A stretch of DNA of 64,000 nt, taken from assembly GCA_028713895.1 (NCBI GenBank), contig JAQTNH010000001.1:578979-642978 (forward strand). The letters run 5' to 3'. Numbering within the stretch: position 1 is the stretch's first letter; each line of letters opens with the position of its first letter. Below the pieces are notes generated by a model that did no database searches, was not told the origin of the DNA, and saw only the letters and a program-made list of their open reading frames with translations. The translations under genes and the position numbers were made by a program. Shown here piece after piece: positions 1-7,834 of this stretch. Source of the DNA: Candidatus Nanoarchaeia archaeon (GTDB taxonomy: Archaea; Nanobdellota; Nanobdellia; CSSed11-243R1).

Positions 1-2
1 AT

Positions 3-707
3 GTTACAACCTATGACTCCATGAGTTCGCTGATTGAAAACGTTGTGAAAGAACAAAAGATGGCTCCGGCAGATTTTAATGAGTCTGATTTCCCGCAAAA
101 AAAGCAGGAACTGGCTGATGACTGCTCAAAAAGCAGCACAGATTACATCAATGTTGAGCTGGAAAACAACAGGAATGCAACGCTGAACTGCACCAAAGTT
201 TCAGCAATGCAGACTCCGGGAGATTTATTTTCGTTGGTTGCAATATCCGGGTTCAATGAAGCATATTACAGGCAATACAACTGCAGTTTTTTTAGCTGTT
301 TATCACAATCACAAACAAATTTTGACAAAGCCAATTTCCTTTTGTCACAGAAAGCAAACGAATCGTACAAAAATATGTACTGGATAACTATTGTTGCAGC
401 GGCAGTAACCGGACTTGCCATTGTATTTTTCTCAGGAAACCTCCTTAAAGCAGCGCGCAATCTCGGATGGGCTTTTGCTGTGATAGGTGTAGGATTTGTT
501 TTTGCACTGTTGTTCAGAAATATTAATCTGCCTTTTGGAACAGCCGAGACCGGGACTTCAGTTTCACTGCCTTTGTTCGCCAATATCATCCCGATTGTCC
601 AGAATTATTTTCTTGCTTATTTTATCATAGGCGCAGTCCTTCTTGTGACGGGCTATGTTGGAAGCTATCTGGCAAATAAAAACTCAAATAAAAAGAAAAA
701 AAGTTAA
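3..707 (+). CDS. membrane protein, C-terminal part (start probably before the window)
   Basis: The frame is open from the first bases, so the ATG at 21 need not be the true start and the protein probably begins outside the window. Counted from that ATG, the first 115 residues are polar, hold several Cys and N-glycosylation-type NxS/T sites, and look extracytoplasmic. Three hydrophobic segments follow (about 120-138, 149-166, 195-216) and a Lys-rich tail ends it. I do not recognise a family. Its stop overlaps that of the convergent downstream gene. Confidence 0.6.
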   Translation, partial: VTTYDSMSSLIENVVKEQKMAPADFNESDFPQKKQELADDCSKSSTDYINVELENNRNATLNCTKVSAMQTPGDLFSLVAISGFNEAYYRQYNCSFFSCLSQSQTNFDKANFLLSQKANESYKNMYWITIVAAAVTGLAIVFFSGNLLKAARNLGWAFAVIGVGFVFALLFRNINLPFGTAETGTSVSLPLFANIIPIVQNYFLAYFIIGAVLLVTGYVGSYLANKNSNKKKKS

Positions 708-1354
708 TGCATTCTTCGCAATGTAACTGCAATAATCAATGCCGCAACAATAATCGCGGCAGCTATTATGAAAAATGGAACATAGTCCGTGCTAGAACTC
801 GCAGTTACAGCTTCAGTATCATTTGATTCTGGAACTGTAGCATTTGGTTCAGGCTCCTGTACCACATCTTCCGTGCTTTCATTGACTGTTTCGTTTGCAG
901 TTTCTTCAGGTTCAGGTGTTGTTGCTTGTATCACTGTAAATCCTGCGACTGTGTTATCGTCAAGAAGGTCTGTGCATTCGTCACTGACATCATACTTGCC
1001 ATTTTTGTTCAGGTCAATTATTATGTCATACGAACCGACTTCTGGGTTTTCCCAAATCAAGCTTGTAGAAAGCCTCCCATTTGAATTAGTGGTTACTGTT
1101 GTATTCACCACAAAATCTGTTATGCTGTCTCCGCTTGCCCAGTCCTTGTCAGGCAGTATATACACAGGCAGTTCAGTCGATATCAACACATCATTGCAGA
1201 ATACTGAAGCACTGTCATGTACGGCGTATACCTTGGAGTCTGTGGCAAACTGTTCTATCAGTAAACCACTGTCCATTGAAGAACCCATTGCTATTGCGCT
1301 GCTTAACGCCAATGCAGTTACTAAAATTCCAATAAAAAACAGGTTGTTTTTCAT
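704..1354 (-). CDS. secreted, membrane-anchored surface protein with EF-hand-like loop
   Basis: Residues 1-22 form a signal peptide (Lys-Asn then a hydrophobic core). The ectodomain carries an acidic loop (DLNKNGKYD, about residue 114) that resembles dockerin or EF-hand calcium loops. About 50 residues rich in Glu, Thr, Pro and Asn with several NxS/T sites follow, typical of a glycosylated stalk. A C-terminal membrane span (about 190-211) ends in a short basic tail (RRMH). This is the layout of an archaeal cell-surface protein anchored at its C terminus. The substrate or role is unknown. Confidence 0.7.
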   Translation of the reverse strand: MKNNLFFIGILVTALALSSAIAMGSSMDSGLLIEQFATDSKVYAVHDSASVFCNDVLISTELPVYILPDKDWASGDSITDFVVNTTVTTNSNGRLSTSLIWENPEVGSYDIIIDLNKNGKYDVSDECTDLLDDNTVAGFTVIQATTPEPEETANETVNESTEDVVQEPEPNATVPESNDTEAVTASSSTDYVPFFIIAAAIIVAALIIAVTLRRMH

Positions 1355-1385
1355 AAATTATGTAACTTTTTGTCTATTAATAAAT

Positions 1386-2396
1386 TTAACTGCTTAATCC
1401 CTGGCAGGAGACAAAATTATCCGTCAGGCTTTGGTTTTTGTAGAACTCAATAATTATGACATCAATATTCTTCGGACATATTGCTGCAACTGCCTTGAAC
1501 TTATGTGAACAGATTGCGCCCTCTATTACTGCATTTTCTCCATAAACATCAACTTTGTAGTCCGGGACTTCGCTGCATGAATCACTGAACACCCGCGGGT
1601 AAAAATAGGACGCTGTTGAGTTAAGGTAACCTGCATAAACCGCAAGGTTGAAATCGCCTCCAGAAGGGCTTGTGATTGTTATCAATACAGAGTCTTCGCT
1701 TGAATAGACGTTCTGTTTGAACCCAGTGTCATGAATTGAGCTGTTTAAACCAAAGCCTGCAGGGACGTTTGTGTATGCCGGAATCCCTGCTGGAAGCGAA
1801 GCGCCAAAAAAGAGCAAAGCGGCAACAGGCAGGAACACCAGCAGAGAAGTAAGTTTAACATCAACTTTCAGCAGCATGACAAGCGCAATAGCCACACCGC
1901 AGATTAGCCCTCCAAAATGCGCAGACCGCGCAATAGTGTCAACCCCAAACATCCCGATGAACTCTGCAATGCCCCAGCCAATTGCTGCGATGAACATTGG
2001 GAACGGACCATAGGCTGTCCAGATGACAAGCTTGGGTTTTGCTACAGCTGCGCCGCCCATAAGCCCGAATATTGCACCGCTTGCGCCAAGCGCAGGAATA
2101 AAGATAGACGGGCCAAATAACATGTACGCAAGGCTTCCTGAGAATCCAGCAAAAAAGTATAATACAGCCCATTTAATTTTTCCAAATTCTTTTTCAACTA
2201 CAGAGCCGAACATGAACAAACCCAGCATGTTGAACATGAGGTGCTGCAGGTTTGCATGCATGAATATCGAAGTCAGAACTGTCCACGGCTCGTGAACAAA
2301 AGTAGACGGGGTGAATGCCATCCCGCTGAATAAACCGAACTGCTGCAGTATGAACACAGCTATGTTGATTCCGATGAAAATCAGGGTTAATTGCAT
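1386..2396 (-). CDS. rhomboid family intramembrane serine protease with extra C-terminal domain
   Basis: Rhomboids cleave transmembrane segments inside the membrane with a Ser-His dyad. The nucleophile is visible as Ser106 in GASGAIFG and the base as His160 in AHFGG. The HxxxxHxxxN motif of the first rhomboid helix is His47, His52, Asn56. Six hydrophobic helices occupy roughly residues 3-215. The last 120 residues are a predicted extracytoplasmic domain with three Cys, not part of the core fold and not recognised. The gene diverges from the phosphoglycerate mutase gene over a 42-bp promoter gap that contains an inverted repeat. Substrates may include the surface proteins encoded next door (inference). 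Confidence 0.9.
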   Translation of the reverse strand: MQLTLIFIGINIAVFILQQFGLFSGMAFTPSTFVHEPWTVLTSIFMHANLQHLMFNMLGLFMFGSVVEKEFGKIKWAVLYFFAGFSGSLAYMLFGPSIFIPALGASGAIFGLMGGAAVAKPKLVIWTAYGPFPMFIAAIGWGIAEFIGMFGVDTIARSAHFGGLICGVAIALVMLLKVDVKLTSLLVFLPVAALLFFGASLPAGIPAYTNVPAGFGLNSSIHDTGFKQNVYSSEDSVLITITSPSGGDFNLAVYAGYLNSTASYFYPRVFSDSCSEVPDYKVDVYGENAVIEGAICSHKFKAVAAICPKNIDVIIIEFYKNQSLTDNFVSCQGLSS

Positions 2397-2404
2397 ATAT
2401 TGGA

Positions 2405-2430
2405 AAAGCTTTAATTTGATTTAAAGCTTT
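2405..2430. promoter_or_regulatory. inverted repeat in the divergent rhomboid/apgM promoter
   Basis: AAAGCTTTAA and TTAAAGCTTT form 10-bp inverted arms separated by 6 bp. They fill most of the 42-bp gap between two divergent start codons. The AT-rich arms can also serve as TATA-like elements (TTTAAAG) for either direction. It may be a dimeric repressor site or simply a symmetric bidirectional promoter; the sequence does not decide. Confidence 0.4.
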
Positions 2431-2438
2431 ATAATCCC

Positions 2439-3719
2439 ATGAAAAAGCTGTTGTTTGTTGTGATTGACGGCGCCGCAGACACGCCTGTCAGCGCTTTAGG
2501 CGGAAAGACCCCGCTTGAAATAGCAAAAAAGCCAAACATAAATAATCTTTCCCGCATGGGCACAAACGGGCTTATGCAGGTGCTTCCAATCCCTCCGGAG
2601 AGCGATGAAGCTGTGCTTTCGCTTTTGGGCTATGATGTCTTTGATGTTTATACAGGCAGAGGGCCGCTTGAGGCTGTTGGCGGAGGCGCAGATTTCCAGG
2701 ACGGAGACATTGCGATACGCTGCAATTTTGGTTCGATGGAGAATGGCGTGATTAAGAATGTGCGCATGGATGACTTTTCCAGTGAGGACGCCAAAAAACT
2801 TGAGTGGGCCATCAATGAATTTGTAAAGCTGACAAATGCGGAATTCGTTTTCAGAAGCACGGCAAAATACCGCGGAGTGCTTGTTATAAAATCAAAAGAA
2901 AAGCTTTCCCCAAAAATAACAAACACACACCCAGGCTACATTGTCAGGCCAATGACATCGATATACGGCGAAGTTCCTGTGAGCTCTGCAGTAGCCAATC
3001 CTGACATGGTAATGCGCAAAGTTATCCCGATGGAGCGCACAAAAGAAGCGGCATTCACAGCAGAAGTGGTAAACGAATTCATAAAGAAGAGCGCGGAAGT
3101 CCTGAAAAATCACCCGTTGAATATTGAACGAAAAGCACAGAAAAAAGCCCCTGCAAATATTATTATAACAAGGGATGCCGGAGACAGGCTTCCGAAACTT
3201 TTCAGTTTCTCAAAAACATACGATGTGCACTGGGCGTGTTTTGCAGAGATGCCGGTGGAAAAAGGGATTGCACAGCTCTCAGGGATGGAGCTTATCCCAA
3301 TGCCTGAAGCCAGCGGGGATGTGCGCAAGGATTACTGGATATGGGCGCAGACCCTGATAAAGAATATACAGCTCTACGATGCAGTATACGTCCATCTCAA
3401 AGGGCCGGATATTTTTGCACACATGGGAGACTACCAGGGGAAGATACAGTCAATTGAGAACATTGATAAGTACTTCTTTGAGCCTGTGCTAAAACGAATT
3501 GATTTGCAGAACACCATCATCGTTGTAACATGCGACCATACAACATCATGCGAAAGCAAATCGCACACAGATGCGCCAGTGCCGCTTACAATTGCGGGGC
3601 CAGACATATTCCCGGATAATGTTTCAGGATTCTCAGAACGTTCATGCGCCAATGGCGCAATGAAATCCATCAGGGCAATGGACCTGATGCCTATGCTCAT
3701 GAAGTTCGTGAAAAGGTGA
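2439..3719 (+). CDS. apgM: 2,3-bisphosphoglycerate-independent phosphoglycerate mutase, archaeal type
   Basis: Interconverts 3- and 2-phosphoglycerate in central carbon metabolism. The protein belongs to the alkaline-phosphatase superfamily archaeal branch: Asp10 in VVIDGAAD is a metal ligand, Ser55 in PPESDEAVLSLLGYD sits in the phosphoryl-acceptor loop, and the C-terminal DHTTSCESKSHTDAPVP segment carries further metal ligands. The 426-residue length is normal for the family. The start follows the divergent promoter directly. The BtuR-like and endonuclease III genes follow within a few bases, so the three are probably co-transcribed. Enolase, the next glycolytic enzyme, is also in this window near 59 kb. 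Confidence 0.95.
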   Translation: MKKLLFVVIDGAADTPVSALGGKTPLEIAKKPNINNLSRMGTNGLMQVLPIPPESDEAVLSLLGYDVFDVYTGRGPLEAVGGGADFQDGDIAIRCNFGSMENGVIKNVRMDDFSSEDAKKLEWAINEFVKLTNAEFVFRSTAKYRGVLVIKSKEKLSPKITNTHPGYIVRPMTSIYGEVPVSSAVANPDMVMRKVIPMERTKEAAFTAEVVNEFIKKSAEVLKNHPLNIERKAQKKAPANIIITRDAGDRLPKLFSFSKTYDVHWACFAEMPVEKGIAQLSGMELIPMPEASGDVRKDYWIWAQTLIKNIQLYDAVYVHLKGPDIFAHMGDYQGKIQSIENIDKYFFEPVLKRIDLQNTIIVVTCDHTTSCESKSHTDAPVPLTIAGPDIFPDNVSGFSERSCANGAMKSIRAMDLMPMLMKFVKR

Positions 3720-3723
3720 TAGC

Positions 3724-4230
3724 GTGGTAATTCACATATACACAGGCACTGGAAAAGGGAAGACTACTGCAGCACTCGGGCTCTCATTACGCGCAGTCGG
3801 GCACAAAATGAAAGTCATAATCGTGCAATTCATGAAAGGCTGGAAAACAACAGGCGAGTATGTTATACAAAAAAAGCTTGCGCCATACTTTCACCTGTAC
3901 CAGTTCGGGAGAAAAGGATTTGTTAACCTGCAGCACCCCTCAAAAAAAGACATTGCACTTGCCAGGAAGGCATTTGAGTTCGCAAAAGAAAACCTTGCAA
4001 AGGCAGATGTTCTGGTCCTGGACGAGATTGATGTTGCAGTGCGATTCGAGCTTTTGCCTGCAAGCGAAGTTGTAGAGTTCATGAAAAAAGTCCCGAAGGG
4101 CAAATGGGTTGTGTTCACCGGGAGATATGCCATGCCTGAACTATACAAGTATGCTGATTATGTCACTGAGTTCAAAGATTTAAAGAGGCCCCAAGAAAAG
4201 ATGCGCGCTAGAAAGGGCATTGAGTATTAA
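3724..4230 (+). CDS. cob(I)alamin adenosyltransferase-like P-loop protein (BtuR/CobA family)
   Basis: The family transfers the adenosyl group of ATP to cob(I)alamin. Visible features are the Walker A motif GTGKGKTT (residues 8-15) and a Walker B-like VLVLDEIDVA (about 95-104); the final ERRARKGIEY-type tail is also family-like. At 168 residues it matches short archaeal members. It starts with GTG 4 bp after the mutase stop codon. No other cobalamin gene is in the window, so the substrate is uncertain: it may serve salvage, or be a repurposed ATPase. Confidence 0.8.
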   Translation: MVIHIYTGTGKGKTTAALGLSLRAVGHKMKVIIVQFMKGWKTTGEYVIQKKLAPYFHLYQFGRKGFVNLQHPSKKDIALARKAFEFAKENLAKADVLVLDEIDVAVRFELLPASEVVEFMKKVPKGKWVVFTGRYAMPELYKYADYVTEFKDLKRPQEKMRARKGIEY

Positions 4231-4231
4231 G

Positions 4232-4876
4232 ATGGCAAAACCGATTGACAAGATAATTTCTGAGCTGCGGAAACTTTACGGCAAGAACGATGTAATCACA
4301 ATTGCGAAAGGGCACCCTGCTGTTTTTGAACTTTTGATTCGAACTATACTTGCAGCGCGGAACACTGACGAGAACGCACTGGCTGCGTCAAAAGAGCTTT
4401 TTGCAAGATACAAAACGCCGCAGCAAATCTCTAAAGCTCCATTGCAGATACTCGAGAAGCTTGTGAAGCGCGGAGTGTTCTACAAAGTCAAGGCGCGAAG
4501 CATACGAAAGTTATGCGGGATTCTTGCTGAGAAATACAACGGGAAAGTTCCGAAGACAATGGAAGAGCTGACGCAGCTGCCTGGTGTCGGAAGGAAAACA
4601 GCGAACATAATTCTTACTTATGGATTCGGGACTCCAGCTGGGATAGCGGTTGACACGCATGTGTTCCGAACAGTGAACAGAATCGGGATTGTAAACGAGA
4701 AGACGCCTGAGAAAACTGAGACTGCTCTGCTGCAGATTGTTCAGCGCAGTTATTGGCAGGAATTCAACTCGCTGTTTGTTGATTTCGGGCGCGATATCTG
4801 CCAGGCAAAGAAGCCGCAGCACGAACGCTGCCCGCTGAGACAATGGTGCGATTTTTACAAAAATTTGAAGAAATGA
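4232..4876 (+). CDS. nth: endonuclease III (DNA glycosylase/AP lyase) with His in the Fe-S ligand set
   Basis: Excises oxidised pyrimidines and cuts the abasic strand. The helix-hairpin-helix LPGVGRKTAN supplies the catalytic Lys122, and VDTHVFR supplies Asp141 (numbering from the ATG; an in-frame TTG lies 12 nt upstream, inside the previous gene). The C-terminal cluster loop reads C190-X6-H197-X2-C200-X5-C206, so the second Cys of the standard CX6CX2CX5C [4Fe-4S] motif is His. Everything else looks functional. It directly follows the BtuR-like stop codon. Confidence 0.93.
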   Translation: MAKPIDKIISELRKLYGKNDVITIAKGHPAVFELLIRTILAARNTDENALAASKELFARYKTPQQISKAPLQILEKLVKRGVFYKVKARSIRKLCGILAEKYNGKVPKTMEELTQLPGVGRKTANIILTYGFGTPAGIAVDTHVFRTVNRIGIVNEKTPEKTETALLQIVQRSYWQEFNSLFVDFGRDICQAKKPQHERCPLRQWCDFYKNLKK

Positions 4877-5044
4877 TTACTTCTTTTTCTTTACAGTTTT
4901 CTTTATGGAAAGAGCTGATTTTATCTCGTCAAGCTCGCTGCGCAGGACATTAACTTCTGCTGTCAAATCGTCAATGCTGCGGCTGAGAGAGTCTGTGATG
5001 CGCTCGAGCATTTCCATCTTTTCCTTGTCTTTGCCGAAAATCAT
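4877..5044 (-). CDS. small coiled-coil protein, 55 residues
   Basis: The gene has an ATG with an AGGTG Shine-Dalgarno sequence 6 nt upstream and ends in TAA directly after the endonuclease III gene. The product has a charged N terminus (MIFGKDKEK), a heptad-like central helix with Leu/Ile spacing and a KKTVKKKK tail. It lies 9 bp downstream of the pilin-like operon on the same strand and is probably its last gene. Function unknown; a cytosolic accessory factor is possible. Confidence 0.6.
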   Translation of the reverse strand: MIFGKDKEKMEMLERITDSLSRSIDDLTAEVNVLRSELDEIKSALSIKKTVKKKK

Positions 5045-5053
5045 TGTGAGCAC

Positions 5054-5500
5054 CTATTTTGGATTCAAAAATTTGCTGTTTAATTCAGCCTTGATATACT
5101 CTACATTGGATGTCATGTTTATATTTGTTATGTTAACTGCGCTCAAGTTAAAGTTCAGGTAATATTTTGGCGTGCTGTTGGTTATGTCCGAATTCCATGT
5201 GAAATTCCCATAAGTGAGATTGAGTTCACTATTTATGCAGTTCTCTATTGTCCCTGCGATTGAGTCATTGTATCCTCCGCTGGCGTCGCTGCATTCGTAA
5301 GCAGCGAGCTTTGCAAAGTTAATCTGCTCAATCTGCGCTTTGTAAACATCAGTCACCCCTTTTTCTATTGAAGCTGCAGTACGTATTCCCTCTGCTGTGT
5401 TCGCGTCAATTTTTGAAAGATAAATAGTGAAGATTATCGCTATCAGAAACAAAGTTATGAAGATGATTGGCGTTATGAGATATGCGCGTTTATTCAACAT
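5054..5500 (-). CDS. pilin-like protein with N-terminal membrane helix
   Basis: A short basic start (MLNKRAYL) is followed by a hydrophobic helix at about residues 9-29 and a 115-residue extracytoplasmic domain with several NxS/T sites and two Cys. This one-helix, exposed-domain layout, and the position in a run of similar genes behind a TadC/FlaJ-like platform gene, point to an archaeal pilus or pseudopilus subunit. The start overlaps the upstream gene's end by 7 bp, so translation is probably coupled. The cleavage site is less typical than in the two other pilin-like genes near 7 kb. Confidence 0.65.
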   Translation of the reverse strand: MLNKRAYLITPIIFITLFLIAIIFTIYLSKIDANTAEGIRTAASIEKGVTDVYKAQIEQINFAKLAAYECSDASGGYNDSIAGTIENCINSELNLTYGNFTWNSDITNSTPKYYLNFNLSAVNITNINMTSNVEYIKAELNSKFLNPK

Positions 5501-6078
5501 TTTTCCACCTCTATGCTGCCTGGCCAGATTCCCATCTCAACTGTTGCGTAATGATAGCTGCATGTGCTGGGGAGATTAAGGTGCAGTTTGGCGACATTTA
5601 TGTTTTCAGTCTTTACGCAGCATGAAAAATTGCTTTCTATCTCAGGGCTGCATACAGCAAAGCTTTTTGAGTCATTGCATTCCCCCTCAGGGCAGGATGT
5701 AAGTATAAAATAATAGCCAGGCCTGTTCACTTTTTGCATTGAATCCAGTACAGTATTGTTAATGTTTGCTGCCATGCTGGTTCCGCAGTAATTCTTTCCT
5801 ATCAGTTCGGCAACAGTTGCATTTGGGTATAATGTTGTGTTATCTGCCTGAGAGTTCAGGAGAGCTATCAGGGTGCGCTGAATCTGCACGCTTTTTGTCC
5901 GGATAACTCCTGCATCAGTAGCCTGGTGGGACATCTGCGAGCTGACCACAATGAAGAAAATTGACGATATCAAGACAAGCATTATCAAGTCAATCACCAT
6001 GCCCTGAGCCTTGACTCCCTGTAGAAATCCTTTGGATTTCGTCCGGATCCGATTCATTTTCATATTACTTTCCGACAA
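5494..6078 (-). CDS. pilin-like protein, Cys-rich ectodomain
   Basis: The basic N-terminal stretch (RTKSKGFLQGVKAQG) precedes a hydrophobic helix at about residues 30-48, as in archaeal class III signal peptides that are cut just before the helix. The remaining 145 residues are polar, with ten Cys that could form disulfides outside the cell. The gene overlaps its neighbours by 7 and 14 bp in the pilin-like operon. Likely a minor pilin or a structural component; the exact role cannot be read from sequence. Confidence 0.65.
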   Translation of the reverse strand: MSESNMKMNRIRTKSKGFLQGVKAQGMVIDLIMLVLISSIFFIVVSSQMSHQATDAGVIRTKSVQIQRTLIALLNSQADNTTLYPNATVAELIGKNYCGTSMAANINNTVLDSMQKVNRPGYYFILTSCPEGECNDSKSFAVCSPEIESNFSCCVKTENINVAKLHLNLPSTCSYHYATVEMGIWPGSIEVEKC

Positions 6079-6493
6079 CTACAGTCACCTGCCCGAAATG
6101 CGTTTCATTGTCATGCTTTATGATGAACGGAAGCGTGTTCACAATGCTGTTCTTGTAAGCCTCTTCGTCTGTGTTGTGCCAGCACCAGATGCGATTACTT
6201 GTGGAATCATAAACAGTTATATTGACTTTGTAATTTGCAGTAATATTAAACCTGTCCACATCTTTACAAATTCCAAGAAAGTATGTCCCAAACTTGTCGT
6301 AATCAAGATTCCCAAATCCGTCAGAAAACTTTATGTTTGCAACGTAATCCATTGTGTCCATTGACAGCTGTGACATGCGGATAAGCTCGTTCTGGCTTGT
6401 AATGCTGATGAACATGCTGAATACGAAGAGCACTACCACAGTAAGAAGTATGGATATGGGAATCAGCATTGGTATATCCTCGCCTATGGGCAT
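6065..6493 (-). CDS. pilin-like membrane protein
   Basis: A short N terminus (MPIGEDIPM) is followed by one long hydrophobic helix (about residues 9-31) and a 110-residue extracytoplasmic domain with NxT sites. It overlaps both neighbours in the operon. It lacks the clear basic-Gly/Ala prepilin cleavage motif, so it may be an uncleaved assembly partner rather than a fibre subunit (inference from layout). Confidence 0.6.
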   Translation of the reverse strand: MPIGEDIPMLIPISILLTVVVLFVFSMFISITSQNELIRMSQLSMDTMDYVANIKFSDGFGNLDYDKFGTYFLGICKDVDRFNITANYKVNITVYDSTSNRIWCWHNTDEEAYKNSIVNTLPFIIKHDNETHFGQVTVVVGK

Positions 6494-6876
6494 GCAAACA
6501 CCTCTGTCACGTTTGTTTTGGTTATGTTGATGCAGCCATTCATCTGGACAGTTCCGTTTGTCTTGATTGGAAAATAAAGCGGATGAGTGAGCGTCCTGTT
6601 ATTTGAATTTATGTCAAACGAGCTGTTGTTGAAAAAAAGAGTCGCATTAATCTCAGGTTCGTACAGCATTGAAAAATGGAACGGGGACGCGCTTGCCATG
6701 CCGATTACATTTGCAGCTGCCTCTGCTGTGCGCGCAAGCTCATCAACAGCCTGGATGTCCTTCTGTATCGCAAGAAAATAGAAAAATGAGCCTGTGATTA
6801 TAATCCCGAATACAAGGAATGCGAACTTTGAGAATATGAACTCAATCTGGCATTTCCTAGATAAAGAATATCTCAT
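6484..6876 (-). CDS. pilin-like protein with class III-type signal peptide
   Basis: I place the start at the ATG giving MRYSLSRKCQIEF. A further upstream ATG would overlap the preceding gene by 50 bp. The RKC-QIEF junction followed by a 20-residue hydrophobic helix matches archaeal prepilin signals, where cleavage precedes Gln and the Glu at +3 or so is typical. The small ectodomain (about 90 residues) has two Cys and several NxS/T sites. It is part of the overlapping pilin-like operon. Confidence 0.65.
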   Translation of the reverse strand: MRYSLSRKCQIEFIFSKFAFLVFGIIITGSFFYFLAIQKDIQAVDELARTAEAAANVIGMASASPFHFSMLYEPEINATLFFNNSSFDINSNNRTLTHPLYFPIKTNGTVQMNGCINITKTNVTEVFACP

Positions 6877-7303
6877 ATGGTTCTGTGCTCGGTGTGGTGT
6901 TGCCATAATATATCACTAATTCATAATTCCCCGGATTTAAAGTCAGTTCTGTATCCACCGCACCCTTTTTGTCTGTGACATTCAGCAGGTCAAACTTCAG
7001 TTCGTTCTCCAAATGCAGCTTTCCCGCGATTGTTATTGTATTGTTATCCGCTGAAAATGTCATGTTATAATGCGCAGGAACCTCAAATTTTATCCGCGTG
7101 AACGAGCCATAGTCAGAGGTGGAACGCAGAGTTTCCATCGCGCTTATTAGGTTCTTGTAATTGTCTGTCAGGGTCCTGTCATTTGAGAACCCTGTGAATA
7201 TGCCCAGCTGGTAAAAACTGATTGCAAGCACAAATGCAGCTATCATTAAAGTTAAAAATAAAAAAAATGGAAAGGACTCAACGCCCTTTTTTGAAACAAA
7301 CAT
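6857..7303 (-). CDS. pilin-like protein with class III signal peptide
   Basis: The N terminus MFVSKKGVESFPFFLFL is a good archaeal class III signal: KKG, then V-E, then a hydrophobic helix to about residue 32. Prepilin peptidase would cut after Gly7. The rest is a beta-rich ectodomain with a Lys/Asp-rich surface, as in major or minor type IV pilins. It lies 2 bp after the next pilin gene's stop and overlaps the following gene. No prepilin peptidase gene is in the window. Confidence 0.75.
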   Translation of the reverse strand: MFVSKKGVESFPFFLFLTLMIAAFVLAISFYQLGIFTGFSNDRTLTDNYKNLISAMETLRSTSDYGSFTRIKFEVPAHYNMTFSADNNTITIAGKLHLENELKFDLLNVTDKKGAVDTELTLNPGNYELVIYYGNTTPSTEPYEIFFI

Positions 7304-7305
7304 GT

Positions 7306-7821
7306 TTAACTGGTGCAGTTTGCGGTCACGTAATATGCATCTTCAAAAGATATTGTGTTTGCAGTATTTGCTTTGTCGTCTGCATAAATATATCCTTCGA
7401 TTTCGTTTGTTCCGCTGAACTTAGTGGTGTCTGTTTCGCTTCCTGTCCATGTTGCATCCCTGTTGTCTGCGCCTGATGCCTTATCAAAGTTTATGCCTAT
7501 GTCATCAGCTCCATTGTCTATATAAGCCCATACATCTGCCACGCCGCAGTCATCTGTTACTGTTGCAGTAACTGTCGCTGTATGTGTGGTGCTGTTGCAT
7601 ACCAGTGTCGCAAATTCTATAACTGGCGCTTCTGCGTCAAGTGCGCATGTTGTCTGCATTGTTGTTGATTCATTGATTTTTTCAGCAGTGGACAAGATTC
7701 CTGTCTTAAGGACGCCTGTGAACTGAAGTGCAATTCCCACGCATATTGCTGCGACCAGCGCTATGATGATGTACTTCAATGGCAAGCCTTCAACCGCTTT
7801 TTTATTTCTGAGTAAACTCAT
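7306..7821 (-). CDS. archaeal pilin, class III signal peptide
   Basis: MSLLRNKKAVEGLPLKYIII is a strong prepilin signal: basic RNKK, A-V-E, then a hydrophobic helix to about residue 32. The helix drives secretion and fibre assembly. The 135-residue ectodomain is Thr/Asp-rich with four Cys and an immunoglobulin-like segment (APVIEFATLVCNSTTHTATV) similar to bacterial Ig-like surface repeats. It is the first pilin gene after the platform protein and the best candidate for the main fibre subunit. Confidence 0.75.
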   Translation of the reverse strand: MSLLRNKKAVEGLPLKYIIIALVAAICVGIALQFTGVLKTGILSTAEKINESTTMQTTCALDAEAPVIEFATLVCNSTTHTATVTATVTDDCGVADVWAYIDNGADDIGINFDKASGADNRDATWTGSETDTTKFSGTNEIEGYIYADDKANTANTISFEDAYYVTANCTS

Positions 7822-7834
7822 TTTTAAACCCCCG

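Noticed and set aside
789-1397. 202-residue frame opposite the anchored surface protein
   Set aside because: Overlaps a gene with a good signal peptide and anchor; antisense of Thr/Glu-rich linker.
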